A stretch of 64,000 nt of DNA, taken from NCBI RefSeq assembly GCF_000425105.1, contig NZ_AULD01000005.1:620001-684000 (forward strand), read 5' to 3'. The DNA is from Agrococcus lahaulensis DSM 17612 (GTDB lineage: Bacteria > Actinomycetota > Actinomycetes > Actinomycetales > Microbacteriaceae). The notes under the pieces are model-generated. The model worked only from the letters and a program-made list of their open reading frames with translations. It was not told the DNA's origin and searched no databases. The position numbers and the translations under genes were made by a program. Of the stretch, positions 16,798 through 26,053 are shown in pieces (the first letter of the stretch is position 1; every line of letters starts with the position of its first letter).

Positions 16798-17927
16798 CCG
16801 CCACCACGACGACCCCCGCCCCGGAGCGCCGGGCGGAGCCGACCTCTCGCGTGCGCGAGTGGCTCGGCTCGGGCATCCTGCGCGACCGCGCGGTGCTGCT
16901 GCTCGCGCTCATCATCGTGCTCCTCGTCGCGATGTCGATCCTCGACGCCCTCGGGCTCACGAGCGGCACGTTCAACAGCGACTACCTCGCCTCGACGCTC
17001 ATCGCCTACGTGCCGCTCGCGCTCCTCGCGCTCGCGGAGCTCTTCGTCATCACGTCGGGCCGCGGCGGCATCGACCTCTCGGTCGGCTCGATGGTGTCGC
17101 TCACCGGCATCGTCTTCGCGATGCTCTACCAGCAGGCCGGGCTCCCGCTGCTCGTCGCGATCGTGCTCGCGGTGCTCTTCGGCGCGCTCCTCGGCGCGAT
17201 CAACGGCGTGCTCACCGCCTACCTCGGCTACCCCGCGCTCATCACGACGCTCGCGACCTTCTACGCCTACCGCTCGATCGCGCTCGTCGTCAGCGAGCAG
17301 CGGCCGATCTCGGGCCCCGAGATCTCGGAGTTCTACAACGCGGCGAAGGCCGTCGAGCTCCCCGTGATCGGCGGCTCGCTGCCGCTCGTGCCGCTCGGCG
17401 TCTTCACGTTCCTCATCCCGGTCGCGATCGTCGCCTGGTTCGTGCTCAACCGCACGACCTACGGCCGCAAGCTCTACGCGATCGGCACGAACGACACGGC
17501 CGCGCAGTGGGCGGGCATCGACACGCGCCGCACGCGGATGATGGCGTACGTCACGGCCGGCGCGATCTCGGGCCTCGTCGGCGTCTACACCGTCGCGCAG
17601 TTCGCCTCCGCCCGCCCCGACGCGGGCACGAGCGGCAGCGGCATGGCGCTGCCGGCGATCACGATCGCCGTGCTCGGCGGCGTCGCCATCACGGGCGGCA
17701 TCGGCAAGCTGAGCGGCATCCTGCTCGCGGCGCTGCTCATCGTGTGGCTCAACGCCTCCATCCTGCTCGTCGTGCCCGGCAACGAGGGCGCGCAGGCGCA
17801 GCTGCTCGCGCTCGGCATCGTGCTGCTCGGCGCCTCGCTGCTCTCGAACGCCACGATCCGCAGGCGCCAAGCCGGAGCGCCACGGCGGCTCGCGGTGCCG
17901 GCGACCGCGCCCGGGGCGCCGAAGTGA
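16794..17927 (+). CDS. rhaQ: Rhamnose ABC transporter permease
   Basis: 377 aa from the ATG at 16794 (overlapping the previous stop). A basic 40-residue N-terminal tail is followed by RbsC-type membrane segments, the GGIDLSVGSMVSLTG motif, the GRKLYAIGTNDTAAQWAGI loop and GGVAITGGIGKLSGILLAALL. It forms the second half of the importer channel. The class II aldolase gene begins at the GTGA overlapping its stop. Confidence 0.9.
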   Translation: MTATTTTPAPERRAEPTSRVREWLGSGILRDRAVLLLALIIVLLVAMSILDALGLTSGTFNSDYLASTLIAYVPLALLALAELFVITSGRGGIDLSVGSMVSLTGIVFAMLYQQAGLPLLVAIVLAVLFGALLGAINGVLTAYLGYPALITTLATFYAYRSIALVVSEQRPISGPEISEFYNAAKAVELPVIGGSLPLVPLGVFTFLIPVAIVAWFVLNRTTYGRKLYAIGTNDTAAQWAGIDTRRTRMMAYVTAGAISGLVGVYTVAQFASARPDAGTSGSGMALPAITIAVLGGVAITGGIGKLSGILLAALLIVWLNASILLVVPGNEGAQAQLLALGIVLLGASLLSNATIRRRQAGAPRRLAVPATAPGAPK

Positions 17928-18694
17928 CCGACCCGGTCGACGAGCTGCTGCGGCTCGCGCACGCCGTGGGCGAGCCGCAGCGCGAGCTCGTCATCCTCGC
18001 GGAGGGCAACGTCTCGGCGAGGCTCGACGACGAGCGGATGCTCGTGAAGGCCACGGGGTCGTCGCTCGCGTCTTCGGGGCCCGACGACCTCGTCGAGTGC
18101 CGCCTCGCGCCGATCCTCGAGCTGCTCGACGACCCGACCGCGTTCGAGGGCGGCGCGGGCGACGCGCGCGTCGCCGAGGCGCTCATGGCCTCGCGCGTCG
18201 ACCAGGGCGCGAAGCGGCCGAGCGTCGAGGCGCTCCTGCACGCCGTCGTGCTCTCGACCGGTGCGGGCGCGGCGTGCCACACGCATCCGATCGCCGCGAA
18301 CGCGGTGCTGTGCTCCGACCGGGCCGAGCTGCTCGCCGCCGGTGCGCTCTTCCCCGACCAGATCGTCGTGCTCGGCACCCGGACGCTGCTGGTGCCCTAC
18401 GTCGACCCGGGCCTCAGCCTCGGCCGCCTCATGCGCGACGAGCTGCGCGCCTTCGCCGACCGGCACGGCGCGCTCCCGAAGGTCGCCTGGATGCGGAACC
18501 ACGGCATCTTCGCGATCGGCGCGACTCCCGCCGAGTGCCTCCGCATCACCGAGATGGCCGACAAGGTCGCGCGCATCCTCGTCGGTGCGCTCTCGGTGGG
18601 CGAGCCGGCCTTTCTCCCCGACGACGTCCTCGACCGCATCGACGGCCGGGACGACGAGCACGTGCGTCGCGCGATCCTCGACGCGGCGCGATAG
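17924..18694 (+). CDS. Class II aldolase/adducin family protein (second aldolase of the locus)
   Basis: 256 aa from the GTG at 17924, which overlaps the permease stop. Family features are LAEGNVSARL near residue 28, the zinc ligands in CHTHPIAAN and the later MRNHGIFAIG. The C-terminal metal/active-site helix TEMADKVARIL follows. It is distinct from the aldolase domain of the rhaD fusion. Members cleave or epimerise sugar phosphates or act as lactaldehyde-producing aldolases. The substrate here is not evident. Its fusion-like coupling to the importer suggests a step in the metabolism of the imported sugar. Confidence 0.8.
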   Translation: MTDPVDELLRLAHAVGEPQRELVILAEGNVSARLDDERMLVKATGSSLASSGPDDLVECRLAPILELLDDPTAFEGGAGDARVAEALMASRVDQGAKRPSVEALLHAVVLSTGAGAACHTHPIAANAVLCSDRAELLAAGALFPDQIVVLGTRTLLVPYVDPGLSLGRLMRDELRAFADRHGALPKVAWMRNHGIFAIGATPAECLRITEMADKVARILVGALSVGEPAFLPDDVLDRIDGRDDEHVRRAILDAAR

Positions 18695-18715
18695 ACCACT
18701 AGCGAAGGAGCAATC

Positions 18716-19585
18716 ATGCAGATCGGCGTCCACGGCCTCGTCTTCACCGGCACGTTCGACGAGGCGGGTCTCGAGACCGCCATCGCCGGCACCCAGCGAG
18801 CGGGGTTCGACCTGCTCGAGCTGCCGCTCATGGATCCGTTCGCGATCGACGGCGCGCTCGTGCGCCGCATGCTCGACGACCACGGCGTCGCGATGACCTC
18901 GAGCCTCGGCCTCGACGCCGCGCACGACCTCTCGAGCGAGGATGCCGCGGTGAGCCGCGAGGGCGAGACGCTCCTCGAGCGGGCGATCGACGTCGTCGCC
19001 GAGGCGGGCGGGCAGCACCTCTGCGGCGTCATCTACTCCGCGATGCAGAAGTACACGACCCCGGCGACCGAGGCCGGGCGCGCGAACTCCGCCGCCGCGC
19101 TCCGCCGCCTCGCCGACCGCGCGGCCGCGGCCGGGGTGACGCTCTCGCTCGAGATCGTCAACCGCTACGAGACGAACATCGCGAACACCGCGCGCGGGGG
19201 ACTCCGATTCCTCGAGGAGATCGGGCACGACAACGTGCACCTGCACCTCGACACGTACCACATGAACATCGAGGAGTCGGGGATGCTCGAGCCCGTCCTC
19301 GACGCGGGCGAGCGGCTGCGCTACGTGCACATCGGCGAGAGCCACCGCGGATACCTCGGCACCGGCTCGGTCGACTTCGGCTCCTTCTTCCGCGGCCTCG
19401 CGCGGCTCGGCTACGACGGCCCGATCGTCTTCGAGTCGTTCTCGAGCGCCGTCGTCTCCGAGTCGCTCTCGAACACGCTCGGCATCTGGCGCAACCTCTG
19501 GGAGGACTCCGACGACCTCGCCGCGCACGCGAACCGCTTCATCCGCGACCAGCTGCGCTCCGTCGAGACGATCGCGCTCCACTGA
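18716..19585 (+). CDS. Sugar (phosphate) isomerase/epimerase, tagatose/L-ribulose 3-epimerase-like TIM barrel
   Basis: 289 aa, preceded by GAAGGAG. The AP-endonuclease-2-like barrel has the metal/catalytic residues expected of ketose 3-epimerases: Glu in [10 protein letters not shown], Asp in [11 protein letters not shown], His in [13 protein letters not shown], and Glu in IVFESFSS. Relatives interconvert ketoses at C3 (D-tagatose/D-sorbose, L-ribulose/L-xylulose). Whether it acts on free or phosphorylated ketose cannot be seen. The neighbouring AraD and kinase suggest a pentulose. Confidence 0.82.
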   Translation: MQIGVHGLVFTGTFDEAGLETAIAGTQRAGFDLLELPLMDPFAIDGALVRRMLDDHGVAMTSSLGLDAAHDLSSEDAAVSREGETLLERAIDVVAEAGGQHLCGVIYSAMQKYTTPATEAGRANSAAALRRLADRAAAAGVTLSLEIVNRYETNIANTARGGLRFLEEIGHDNVHLHLDTYHMNIEESGMLEPVLDAGERLRYVHIGESHRGYLGTGSVDFGSFFRGLARLGYDGPIVFESFSSAVVSESLSNTLGIWRNLWEDSDDLAAHANRFIRDQLRSVETIALH

Positions 19586-19587
19586 GC

Positions 19588-20310
19588 ATGCAGACGTCAC
19601 GGCTCGACGCGACGACGCTCGCGGCGGTCGACGCCGTGCGCGAGGACGTCGCGCGGCTCCATCGCGAGCTCGTGCGCTACGGCCTCGTGGTGTGGACGGG
19701 CGGCAACGTCTCGGGCCGCGTGCCGGGCGCCGACCTCTTCGTCATCAAGCCCTCCGGGGTCGACTACGACGACCTGACGCCCGAGCGGATGATCGTGTGC
19801 GACCTCGACGGCGCCGTCGTGCCCGGCACCGCCGGGAGCGACGCGAGCCCCTCGAGCGACACCGCCGCGCACGCGTACGTCTACCGCCACATGCCCGAGG
19901 TCGGCGGCGTCGTGCACACCCACTCGACCTACGCGACCGCATGGGCCGCGCGCGGCGAGGAGATCCCGTGCGTGCTCACCGCGATGGCGGACGAGTTCGG
20001 CGGGCCGATCCCGGTCGGGCCGTTCGCGATCATCGGCGACGACTCCATCGGCCGCGGCATCGTCGAGACCCTGCGCGAGCACCGCTCGCGCGCCGTGCTC
20101 ATGCAGAACCACGGCCCGTTCACGATCGGCAGGACGGCGAGGGATGCGGTGAAGGCGGCGGTCATGGTCGAGGACGTCGCCCGCACGGTCCACCTCGCGC
20201 GCGAGGCGGGGCCCCTCATCCCCATCGCGCAGGCCGACATCGACCGGCTGCACGAGCGCTACCAGCACGTCTACGGCCAGCGCCCGGCCGAGCCGCAGGG
20301 CGACCGATGA
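19588..20310 (+). CDS. araD: L-ribulose-5-phosphate 4-epimerase
   Basis: 240 aa class II aldolase-fold epimerase. It has GGNVSGRV, the KPSGVDY phosphate/substrate segment, zinc ligands in [12 protein letters not shown], the AMADEFGG stretch of AraD/SgbE/UlaF enzymes, [10 protein letters not shown], and the C-terminal ERYQHVYGQ. It converts L-ribulose 5-phosphate to D-xylulose 5-phosphate, the entry into the pentose phosphate pathway. It begins 3 bp after the TIM-barrel epimerase stop and overlaps the kinase start by 4 bp. Confidence 0.88.
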   Translation: MQTSRLDATTLAAVDAVREDVARLHRELVRYGLVVWTGGNVSGRVPGADLFVIKPSGVDYDDLTPERMIVCDLDGAVVPGTAGSDASPSSDTAAHAYVYRHMPEVGGVVHTHSTYATAWAARGEEIPCVLTAMADEFGGPIPVGPFAIIGDDSIGRGIVETLREHRSRAVLMQNHGPFTIGRTARDAVKAAVMVEDVARTVHLAREAGPLIPIAQADIDRLHERYQHVYGQRPAEPQGDR

Positions 20311-21902
20311 GCGCCGCGGCGATCGAGGCGGGCCGCACGGCGCTCGGCATCGAGCTCGGCTCGACCCGCATCAAGGCGTGCCTCGTCGACGCCGACGATC
20401 CGGCTCGCGTGCTCGCCGTCGGCTCCCACGCGTGGGAGAACCGCTTCGAGGAGCGCACGTGGACGTACGCGCTCGACGACGCGTGGGCCGGGCTGCAGGC
20501 GGCGTTCGCGGCGCTCCGCGACGACGTGCGGGCGCGCCACGGCACGGTGCTGCGCAGCGTCGGCGCGATCGGCGTCTCGGGCATGATGCACGGCTACCTC
20601 GCCTTCGACGAGGCGGGCGAGCTGCTCGTGCCCTTCCGCACCTGGCGCAACACGTCGACCGGTCGCGCCGCGGCGGAGCTCACCGAGGCGTTCGGCGTCA
20701 ACATCCCGCTGCGGTGGTCGATCGCGCACCTCCACCAGGCGATCCTCGACGACGAGCCGCACGTGCCGCGGGTGCGCTCGATCACGACGCTCGCCGGCTA
20801 CGTGCACCGCGCCCTCACGGGACGAGCCGTGCTCGGCGTCGGCGACGCATCCGGCATGTTCCCCCTCGACGCGGCGGGCGCCGACTACGACGCCGAGCAC
20901 GTCGCGCGCTACGACGCGCTCGTCGGCGACCGGCTGCCGGTGTCGAGCGTCGCCGAGCTGCTGCCGACGGTGCTCCGCGCGGGCGAGCCCGCGGGCGAGC
21001 TCACCGCGGAGGGCGCGCGGCTGCTCGACCCGAGCGGCGCGCTGCAGCCGGGGGTGCCGCTCTGCGCGCCTGAGGGCGACGCCGGCACGGGCATGGTGGC
21101 GACGAACGCGGTCGCGCCGCGCACGGGCAACGTGAGCGCCGGCACGAGCATCTTCGCGATGGTCGTGCTCGAGCGACCGCTCGAGCGGGTGCACGCCGAG
21201 CTCGACCTCGTCGCGACGCCCGCGGGCGACCCCGTCGCGATGGTGCACTGCAACAACGGTGCGAGCGAGCTCGCCGCGTGGGTGCAGGTGTTCGCGCGCT
21301 TCGCGGCGGCGGCCGGCGCCCCGGTCGATGACGACGCCGCCTTCGACGCGCTCTTCCGCGAGGCGCTCGCGGGCGAGGCCGACGCGGGCGGCCTGCTCGT
21401 GTACAACCACGTCGCGGGCGAGCCGATCGCCGGCCTCGACGAGGGCAGGCCGTTGCTCGTGCGCACGCCCGAGAGCCGGCTCACGCTCGCGAACCTGATG
21501 CGCGCGCACCTCTACGGCGCGTTCGGCACGCTCGCGCTCGGCATGCGGGTGCTCGACGAGGAGGGCGTGCGGCTCGACCGGATGTTCGCGCACGGGGGCA
21601 TGTTCCGCACCGCGGGCGTCGCGCAGCGCTTCCTCGCCGGAGCGCTCCGCGCGCCCGTGTCCGTCGGGGAGACGGCGTCTGAGGGCGGCGCGTGGGGCAT
21701 CGCGGTGCTCGCGGCGTTCGCGCGAGCGGCCGCGGGCGGGGATGCGCGGAGCCTCTCGGGCTACCTCGACGAGGTCGTCTTCGCGGGCGCCGAGCAATCG
21801 ACGCTCGAGCCGGATCCCGACGACGTCGCCGGCTTCGCGGCCTACCTCGAGCGCTACCGCGCGGGGCTCGCGGTCGAGGCCGCGGCGGTCGAGGCGCTCT
21901 GA
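20307..21902 (+). CDS. FGGY family carbohydrate kinase, probable pentulose kinase
   Basis: 531 aa from the ATG at 20307. The two actin-like domains show [17 protein letters not shown] (phosphate 1), [32 protein letters not shown] (phosphate 2, with the catalytic-type Asp) and a C-terminal [17 protein letters not shown]. It is longer than RhaB and differs from it clearly, so it is not a second rhamnulokinase. Last gene of the operon and coupled to araD. It probably phosphorylates L-ribulose or L-xylulose; the exact sugar is inferred. Confidence 0.85.
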   Translation: MSAAAIEAGRTALGIELGSTRIKACLVDADDPARVLAVGSHAWENRFEERTWTYALDDAWAGLQAAFAALRDDVRARHGTVLRSVGAIGVSGMMHGYLAFDEAGELLVPFRTWRNTSTGRAAAELTEAFGVNIPLRWSIAHLHQAILDDEPHVPRVRSITTLAGYVHRALTGRAVLGVGDASGMFPLDAAGADYDAEHVARYDALVGDRLPVSSVAELLPTVLRAGEPAGELTAEGARLLDPSGALQPGVPLCAPEGDAGTGMVATNAVAPRTGNVSAGTSIFAMVVLERPLERVHAELDLVATPAGDPVAMVHCNNGASELAAWVQVFARFAAAAGAPVDDDAAFDALFREALAGEADAGGLLVYNHVAGEPIAGLDEGRPLLVRTPESRLTLANLMRAHLYGAFGTLALGMRVLDEEGVRLDRMFAHGGMFRTAGVAQRFLAGALRAPVSVGETASEGGAWGIAVLAAFARAAAGGDARSLSGYLDEVVFAGAEQSTLEPDPDDVAGFAAYLERYRAGLAVEAAAVEAL

Positions 21903-21917
21903 GCGGAGCGGTGCGGT

Positions 21918-22442
21918 TCAGGCCGTGAAGACGGCGTGCGCGCTCGGCACGCGCTCGCGCCCGCCGAGCGCCGTGAGCTCGAGCACCACCGCGACGCCGG
22001 CGACCTCGCCGCCGAGCTGCTCGATGAGCTGCGCCGCCGCGACGAGCGTGCCGCCGGTCGCGAGCACGTCGTCGACGAGCAGCACGCGCCGGCCGGTGAG
22101 GTCGCCCGCTGCCTCGATCGTCGCGACGCCGTACTCGAGGGTGTAGTCGACGGATGCGGTGGGCCTCGGCGTCTTGCCGGCCTTCCGGACGGGGAGGAGG
22201 CCGGTCCGAGCGGTCGCCGCCACGGTGCCCGCGAGCAGGAAGCCGCGCGCCTCGACGCCCGCGACGAGGTCGAAGCCGCCCGCGAACGGTGCGGCGAGTG
22301 CCTCGGTGACGGCCGCGAGCGCATCCGCGTCGGCGAGCATCGGACCGATGTCGCGGAACAGCACGCCGGGGGTCGGGAAGTCGGGCGTGAGCGCGATGAG
22401 CGACTCGGCGCGGGCGAGCTGGTCGGGGGTGGGTATCGGCAC
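21918..22442 (-). CDS. apt: Adenine phosphoribosyltransferase
   Basis: 174 aa, normal for Apt. It makes AMP from adenine and PRPP. FPTPGVLFRDIGPM is the Apt N-terminal signature, GVEARGFLLAG the hood region, LPVRKAGKTPRPT the flexible loop, and VLLVDDVLATGGT the PRPP-binding motif (near 123-135). It is convergent with the kinase operon (15-bp gap) and divergent from the ATP-grasp cluster. Confidence 0.93.
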   Translation of the reverse strand: MPIPTPDQLARAESLIALTPDFPTPGVLFRDIGPMLADADALAAVTEALAAPFAGGFDLVAGVEARGFLLAGTVAATARTGLLPVRKAGKTPRPTASVDYTLEYGVATIEAAGDLTGRRVLLVDDVLATGGTLVAAAQLIEQLGGEVAGVAVVLELTALGGRERVPSAHAVFTA

Positions 22443-22520
22443 CGTCCGAGGCTAGCCGCCGCGGCTCGTCGCCCGCCGCGCTCGCAGGGACGCAGCCGCC
22501 GTCGCCAGTAGGCTCGCGCC

Positions 22521-24254
22521 ATGGGCGACCTCTTCGACGACTACGACAAGCCCTTCGCCGTGCCCCGCAAGCGGCAGGGCACGCCGTGGGACGAGATGTT
22601 CGAGCGCAAGGGCGACGCTCGCGGCCCCTACAAGCCGCTGTACGACGCGCTCTCGGAGATGTCGAAGGACGACCTCCGCGCTCGCGCCGACGCGCTCGCC
22701 ACCTCCTACCTCGCGCAGGGCGTGACGTTCGACTTCGCGGGTGAGGAGCGGCCGTTCCCGCTCGACGCGGTCCCGCGCATCATCACCGCGGAGGACTGGA
22801 AGCACGTCGAGTCGGGCGTGCAGCAGCGCGTGCGCGCGCTCGAGGCGTTCCTCGCCGACATGTACGGCCCGCAGCGCGCCGTCGAGGACGGCATCATCCC
22901 CGCGAAGCTCATCAGCACATCCACGCACTTCCACCGCCAGGCCGCCGGCGTCGTCGGCGCGAACGGGGTGCGCATCCATGTCTCGGGGATCGACCTCATC
23001 CGCGACGAGGAGGGCGAGTGGCGCGTGCTCGAGGACAACGTGCGCGTGCCGTCGGGCGTCAGCTACGTCATCTCCAACCGCCGCGTGATCGCGCAGACGC
23101 TGCCCGAGATGTTCTCGTCGATGCGCGTGCGGCCGGTCGGCGACTACTGCGACAAGCTGCTGCACGCGCTGCGCGCCGCCGCCCCCGCGGGCGTCGACGA
23201 CCCGCGCGTCGTCGTGCTCACGCCCGGCGTCTACAACTCCGCCTACTTCGAGCACACGCTGCTCGCGCGCCTCATGGGCGTCGAGCTCGTCGAGGGCCGC
23301 GACCTGTTCACGTCGGGCGGCCGCGTCTACATGCGCACGACCGAGGGGCCTGCGCGCGTCGACGTCATCTACCGCCGCGTCGACGACGACTTCCTCGACC
23401 CGCTGCAGTTCCGGGCCGACTCGATGCTGGGGAGCCCCGGCCTCATGCTCGCCGCGCGGCTCGGCAACGTGACGATCGCGAACGCGGTCGGCAACGGCAT
23501 CGCCGACGACAAGCTCGTCTACACCTACGTGCCCGACCTCATCCGCTACTACCTCTCCGAGGAGCCGATCCTCAAGAACGTCGACACGTGGCGGCTCGAG
23601 GATCCGGGCGCGCTCGAGGAGGTCATCGACCGCTTGCACGAGCTCGTCGTGAAGCCCGTCGACGGCTCGGGCGGCAAGGGGCTCGTCGTCGGTCCCGACG
23701 CGACGCCCGAGGAGCTCGAGGCGCTCAAGCAGCGGCTGCTCGATGACCCGCGCGGCTGGATCGCGCAGCCCGTCGTGCAGCTCTCGACCATCCCGACGCT
23801 CGTCGACGACGGCATGCGGCCGCGTCACGTCGACCTCCGCCCCTTCGCCGTCAACGACGGCAAGGATGTGTGGGTGCTGCCGGGCGGGCTCACGCGCGTC
23901 GCGCTCCCCGAGGGACAGCTCGTCGTGAACTCCTCGCAAGGCGGGGGCTCGAAGGACACGTGGGTGCTCGCCGGGCCGCGCGAGCAGCTGCCGATCATCG
24001 ACCACGACGCTGAGTTCGGCGCCTCGGGCGAGCCGATGACGCGGCCCATCCCGCTCGTCACGGCGGCTGCCGCCGCGGCCGCGGCGGCGGGGGAGCACCC
24101 GCAGGATCAGTCGCCGCAGGATGCGCCGACCTCGAAGTCGACGCAGGCCGAGCAGCAGCAGCAGTCGCAGCGCGACGAGCCCTCAGCCGCTCGTCGAGCA
24201 GCCGGCGAAGCCGGCGCATCGAGACGCCCCGTCGACGGAGGTGACCCCCGATGA
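22521..24254 (+). CDS. Circularly permuted ATP-grasp protein (COG2308 type)
   Basis: 577 aa. The core (about 60-500) is the circularly permuted ATP-grasp seen in COG2308: YGPQRAVEDGIIPAKL, LEDNVRVPSGVSYVI(S)NRR, TPGVYNSAYFEH, VDVIYRRVDDDFLDP, KPVDGSGGKGLVVGP (nucleotide loop) and DLRPFAV. It is predicted to form a peptide or amide bond with ATP, probably with the next two genes. The last 90 residues are low-complexity (poly-Ala, Gln runs). Codons 558-569 are a copy of the genome's palindromic repeat read in frame. ATGA overlap to the alpha-E gene. Confidence 0.88.
   Translation: MGDLFDDYDKPFAVPRKRQGTPWDEMFERKGDARGPYKPLYDALSEMSKDDLRARADALATSYLAQGVTFDFAGEERPFPLDAVPRIITAEDWKHVESGVQQRVRALEAFLADMYGPQRAVEDGIIPAKLISTSTHFHRQAAGVVGANGVRIHVSGIDLIRDEEGEWRVLEDNVRVPSGVSYVISNRRVIAQTLPEMFSSMRVRPVGDYCDKLLHALRAAAPAGVDDPRVVVLTPGVYNSAYFEHTLLARLMGVELVEGRDLFTSGGRVYMRTTEGPARVDVIYRRVDDDFLDPLQFRADSMLGSPGLMLAARLGNVTIANAVGNGIADDKLVYTYVPDLIRYYLSEEPILKNVDTWRLEDPGALEEVIDRLHELVVKPVDGSGGKGLVVGPDATPEELEALKQRLLDDPRGWIAQPVVQLSTIPTLVDDGMRPRHVDLRPFAVNDGKDVWVLPGGLTRVALPEGQLVVNSSQGGGSKDTWVLAGPREQLPIIDHDAEFGASGEPMTRPIPLVTAAAAAAAAAGEHPQDQSPQDAPTSKSTQAEQQQQSQRDEPSAARRAAGEAGASRRPVDGGDPR
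24192..24226. repeat. 35-bp GTCGAG...TCGAGAC palindromic repeat, inside the ATP-grasp coding sequence
   Basis: Starts CGTCGAGCAGC and ends GCATCGAGACG around a CCGGC-GAA-GCCGG core. It has the same length and plan as the intergenic copy at 38530-38564. It is translated in frame as RRAAGEAGASRR near the C-terminus of the COG2308 protein. Confidence 0.65.
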
Positions 24255-25183
24255 TGCTCTCCCGCATCGCCGAGAGCCTGTTCTGGATCGGCCGGTACAT
24301 CGAGCGCGCCGACGGCACCGCGCGCATCCTCGACGTCTACCTCCAGCTGCTGCTCGAGGACGTCGCGGTCGACGAGGACACCGCGTGCCGCGCGCTCCTC
24401 GGCGTCATGGGGCACGACGCCCCGCCCGAGCGGAAGCTGACGCGCGTCGACGTCGTCAACACGCTCGCGACCGACCGCTCGCAGCCGGCGTCGATCGCCT
24501 ACTCCGTCAACGCGGCCCGCGAGAACGCGCGGCGCGCGCGCGAGATCATCTCGACCGAGCTGTGGGAGGTGCTCAACGCGACCTACGCGAACATGCCGCG
24601 GCGCGTGAGCCCCGAGCAGGTGCACGTCATGTTCGGCTGGGTGCGCGAGCGGGCGGCGCTCGCGGGCGGCATGGCCGACTCGACCGCGAGCCGCGACGAC
24701 GCGTGGAGCTTCCTCAACCTCGGCCGCTTCATCGAGCGCGCCGACATGGTCGCGCGGCTCCTCGCCACGCGAGCGCTCACCGAGGCGTCCGGCCCGTCGT
24801 GGACGACGATCCTCCGCTCGGTCGGCGCCTACGAGGCCTACCTGCGCACCTACCGCGGCGTGCCCTCGTCGACGAACGCGGCCGAGTTCCTGCTGCTCGA
24901 CCGCCTGTTCCCGCGCTCGATCCTGTTCTCGATCCGGGGCGCGGAGGACTGCCTGCACGACATCGAGCCGAGGCACGACCGCGTCGGCTACGTCGACCCG
25001 GCCCAGCGGATGCTCGGGCAGATCCGCGCGGAGCTCGAGTTCACGCCCATCCAGGAGATCATCGAGCGCCTGCCGACGGTGATGGACAAGGTGCAGTCGA
25101 CCACGACGGCCGTGTCGCACGCGGTGCGCGAGCGCTACTTCCCGACCCACAACCTGCCCGCCTGGACGAGGGAGGCCTCGTGA
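24251..25183 (+). CDS. Alpha-E domain protein (COG2307 type)
   Basis: 310 aa, nearly all helical. It opens with the family signature MLSRIAESLFWIGRYIERADGTARILDV and has a second copy of the same pattern in SFLNLGRFIERADMVARLL (near 155-175), as in the two-repeat alpha-E fold. It always travels with the cp-ATP-grasp and transglutaminase partners and is thought to assist them. No catalytic residues are recognisable. It overlaps both neighbours by 4 bp. Confidence 0.88.
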   Translation: MMLSRIAESLFWIGRYIERADGTARILDVYLQLLLEDVAVDEDTACRALLGVMGHDAPPERKLTRVDVVNTLATDRSQPASIAYSVNAARENARRAREIISTELWEVLNATYANMPRRVSPEQVHVMFGWVRERAALAGGMADSTASRDDAWSFLNLGRFIERADMVARLLATRALTEASGPSWTTILRSVGAYEAYLRTYRGVPSSTNAAEFLLLDRLFPRSILFSIRGAEDCLHDIEPRHDRVGYVDPAQRMLGQIRAELEFTPIQEIIERLPTVMDKVQSTTTAVSHAVRERYFPTHNLPAWTREAS

Positions 25184-26025
25184 GCCGGCTCCGCATCCGC
25201 CACACCACCGGCTACCGCTACGAGCGGCCCGTCGTCGCCTCCTACAACGAGTCGCGCATGCTGCCGTCGACGAGCGACGGCCAGTTCGTCATCTACTCGA
25301 ACCTCGACGTGCGCCCGAGCACCTCGGTCAACACCTACGACGACTACTGGGGCACGAGAGTCGTGTCGTTCGACGTGCTCGCGCCGCACACCGAGCTGCA
25401 GCTGACGGCGACGAGCCTCGTCGAGGTGCGGCCGCGGCTCACCGGCGGGCACGAGCTCTCGTGGGAGCAGCTCGAGAAGGTCGCGGCGCGAGCGACGCAG
25501 TACGTCGAGCAGCTCGGGCAGACGCGGCGCACGCGCCCGTCGGCCGATCTCGTGGCGTCGGCGCGGGAGATCGCGGATGCGTCCGAGACGCCGGGCGCCG
25601 CGGCGGCGGCGATCGCCCGGATGGTCGGCGAGCAGATCGAGTACATGTCGGGCGTCACGCACGTGCACACGCTGGCCTCCGAGGCATGGGAGAACCGCAA
25701 GGGCGTGTGCCAGGACATCGCGCACATCACGATCGGGGCGCTGCGCTCGGTCGGGATCCCGGCGCGCTACGTCTCGGGCTACCTGCACCCGAAGCGCGAG
25801 CCGGTGATCGGCGAGACGATCCGGGGCGAGTCGCACGCGTGGGTCGAGTGGTTCACCGGTGAGTGGAACGCATGGGACCCGACGAACCTCATCGACATCG
25901 GCGACCGCCATGTGAAGGTCGGCCTCGGCCGCGACTACAACGACGTGCCACCGCTGCGCGGCGTCTACGCCGGAGCGGGCAAGAGCGAGCTGTTCGTCTC
26001 GGTGGAGATCACGAGGGAGAGCTGA
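25180..26025 (+). CDS. Transglutaminase-like cysteine protease family protein
   Basis: 281 aa from the GTG at 25180 overlapping the previous stop. The N-terminal beta domain (LRIRHTTGYRYERPV...) is followed by a transglutaminase core. Catalytic Cys is in WENRKGVCQDIAHI, His in RGESHAWVEWF and Asp in WNAWDPTN. The HVKVGLGRDYNDVPPLRGVY end is typical of COG1305 partners of COG2307/COG2308. It could hydrolyse or transfer peptide amides made by the ATP-grasp partner. Substrate unknown. Confidence 0.9.
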   Translation: MSRLRIRHTTGYRYERPVVASYNESRMLPSTSDGQFVIYSNLDVRPSTSVNTYDDYWGTRVVSFDVLAPHTELQLTATSLVEVRPRLTGGHELSWEQLEKVAARATQYVEQLGQTRRTRPSADLVASAREIADASETPGAAAAAIARMVGEQIEYMSGVTHVHTLASEAWENRKGVCQDIAHITIGALRSVGIPARYVSGYLHPKREPVIGETIRGESHAWVEWFTGEWNAWDPTNLIDIGDRHVKVGLGRDYNDVPPLRGVYAGAGKSELFVSVEITRES

Positions 26026-26053
26026 GCCCCGGCCGGCTCGGCCCGTGCACCGA

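Noticed and set aside
16476-17870. 464-codon minus-strand frame opposite the two permease genes
   Set aside because: Charged shadow of hydrophobic permease codons. The plus strand shows RbsC-type motifs throughout.
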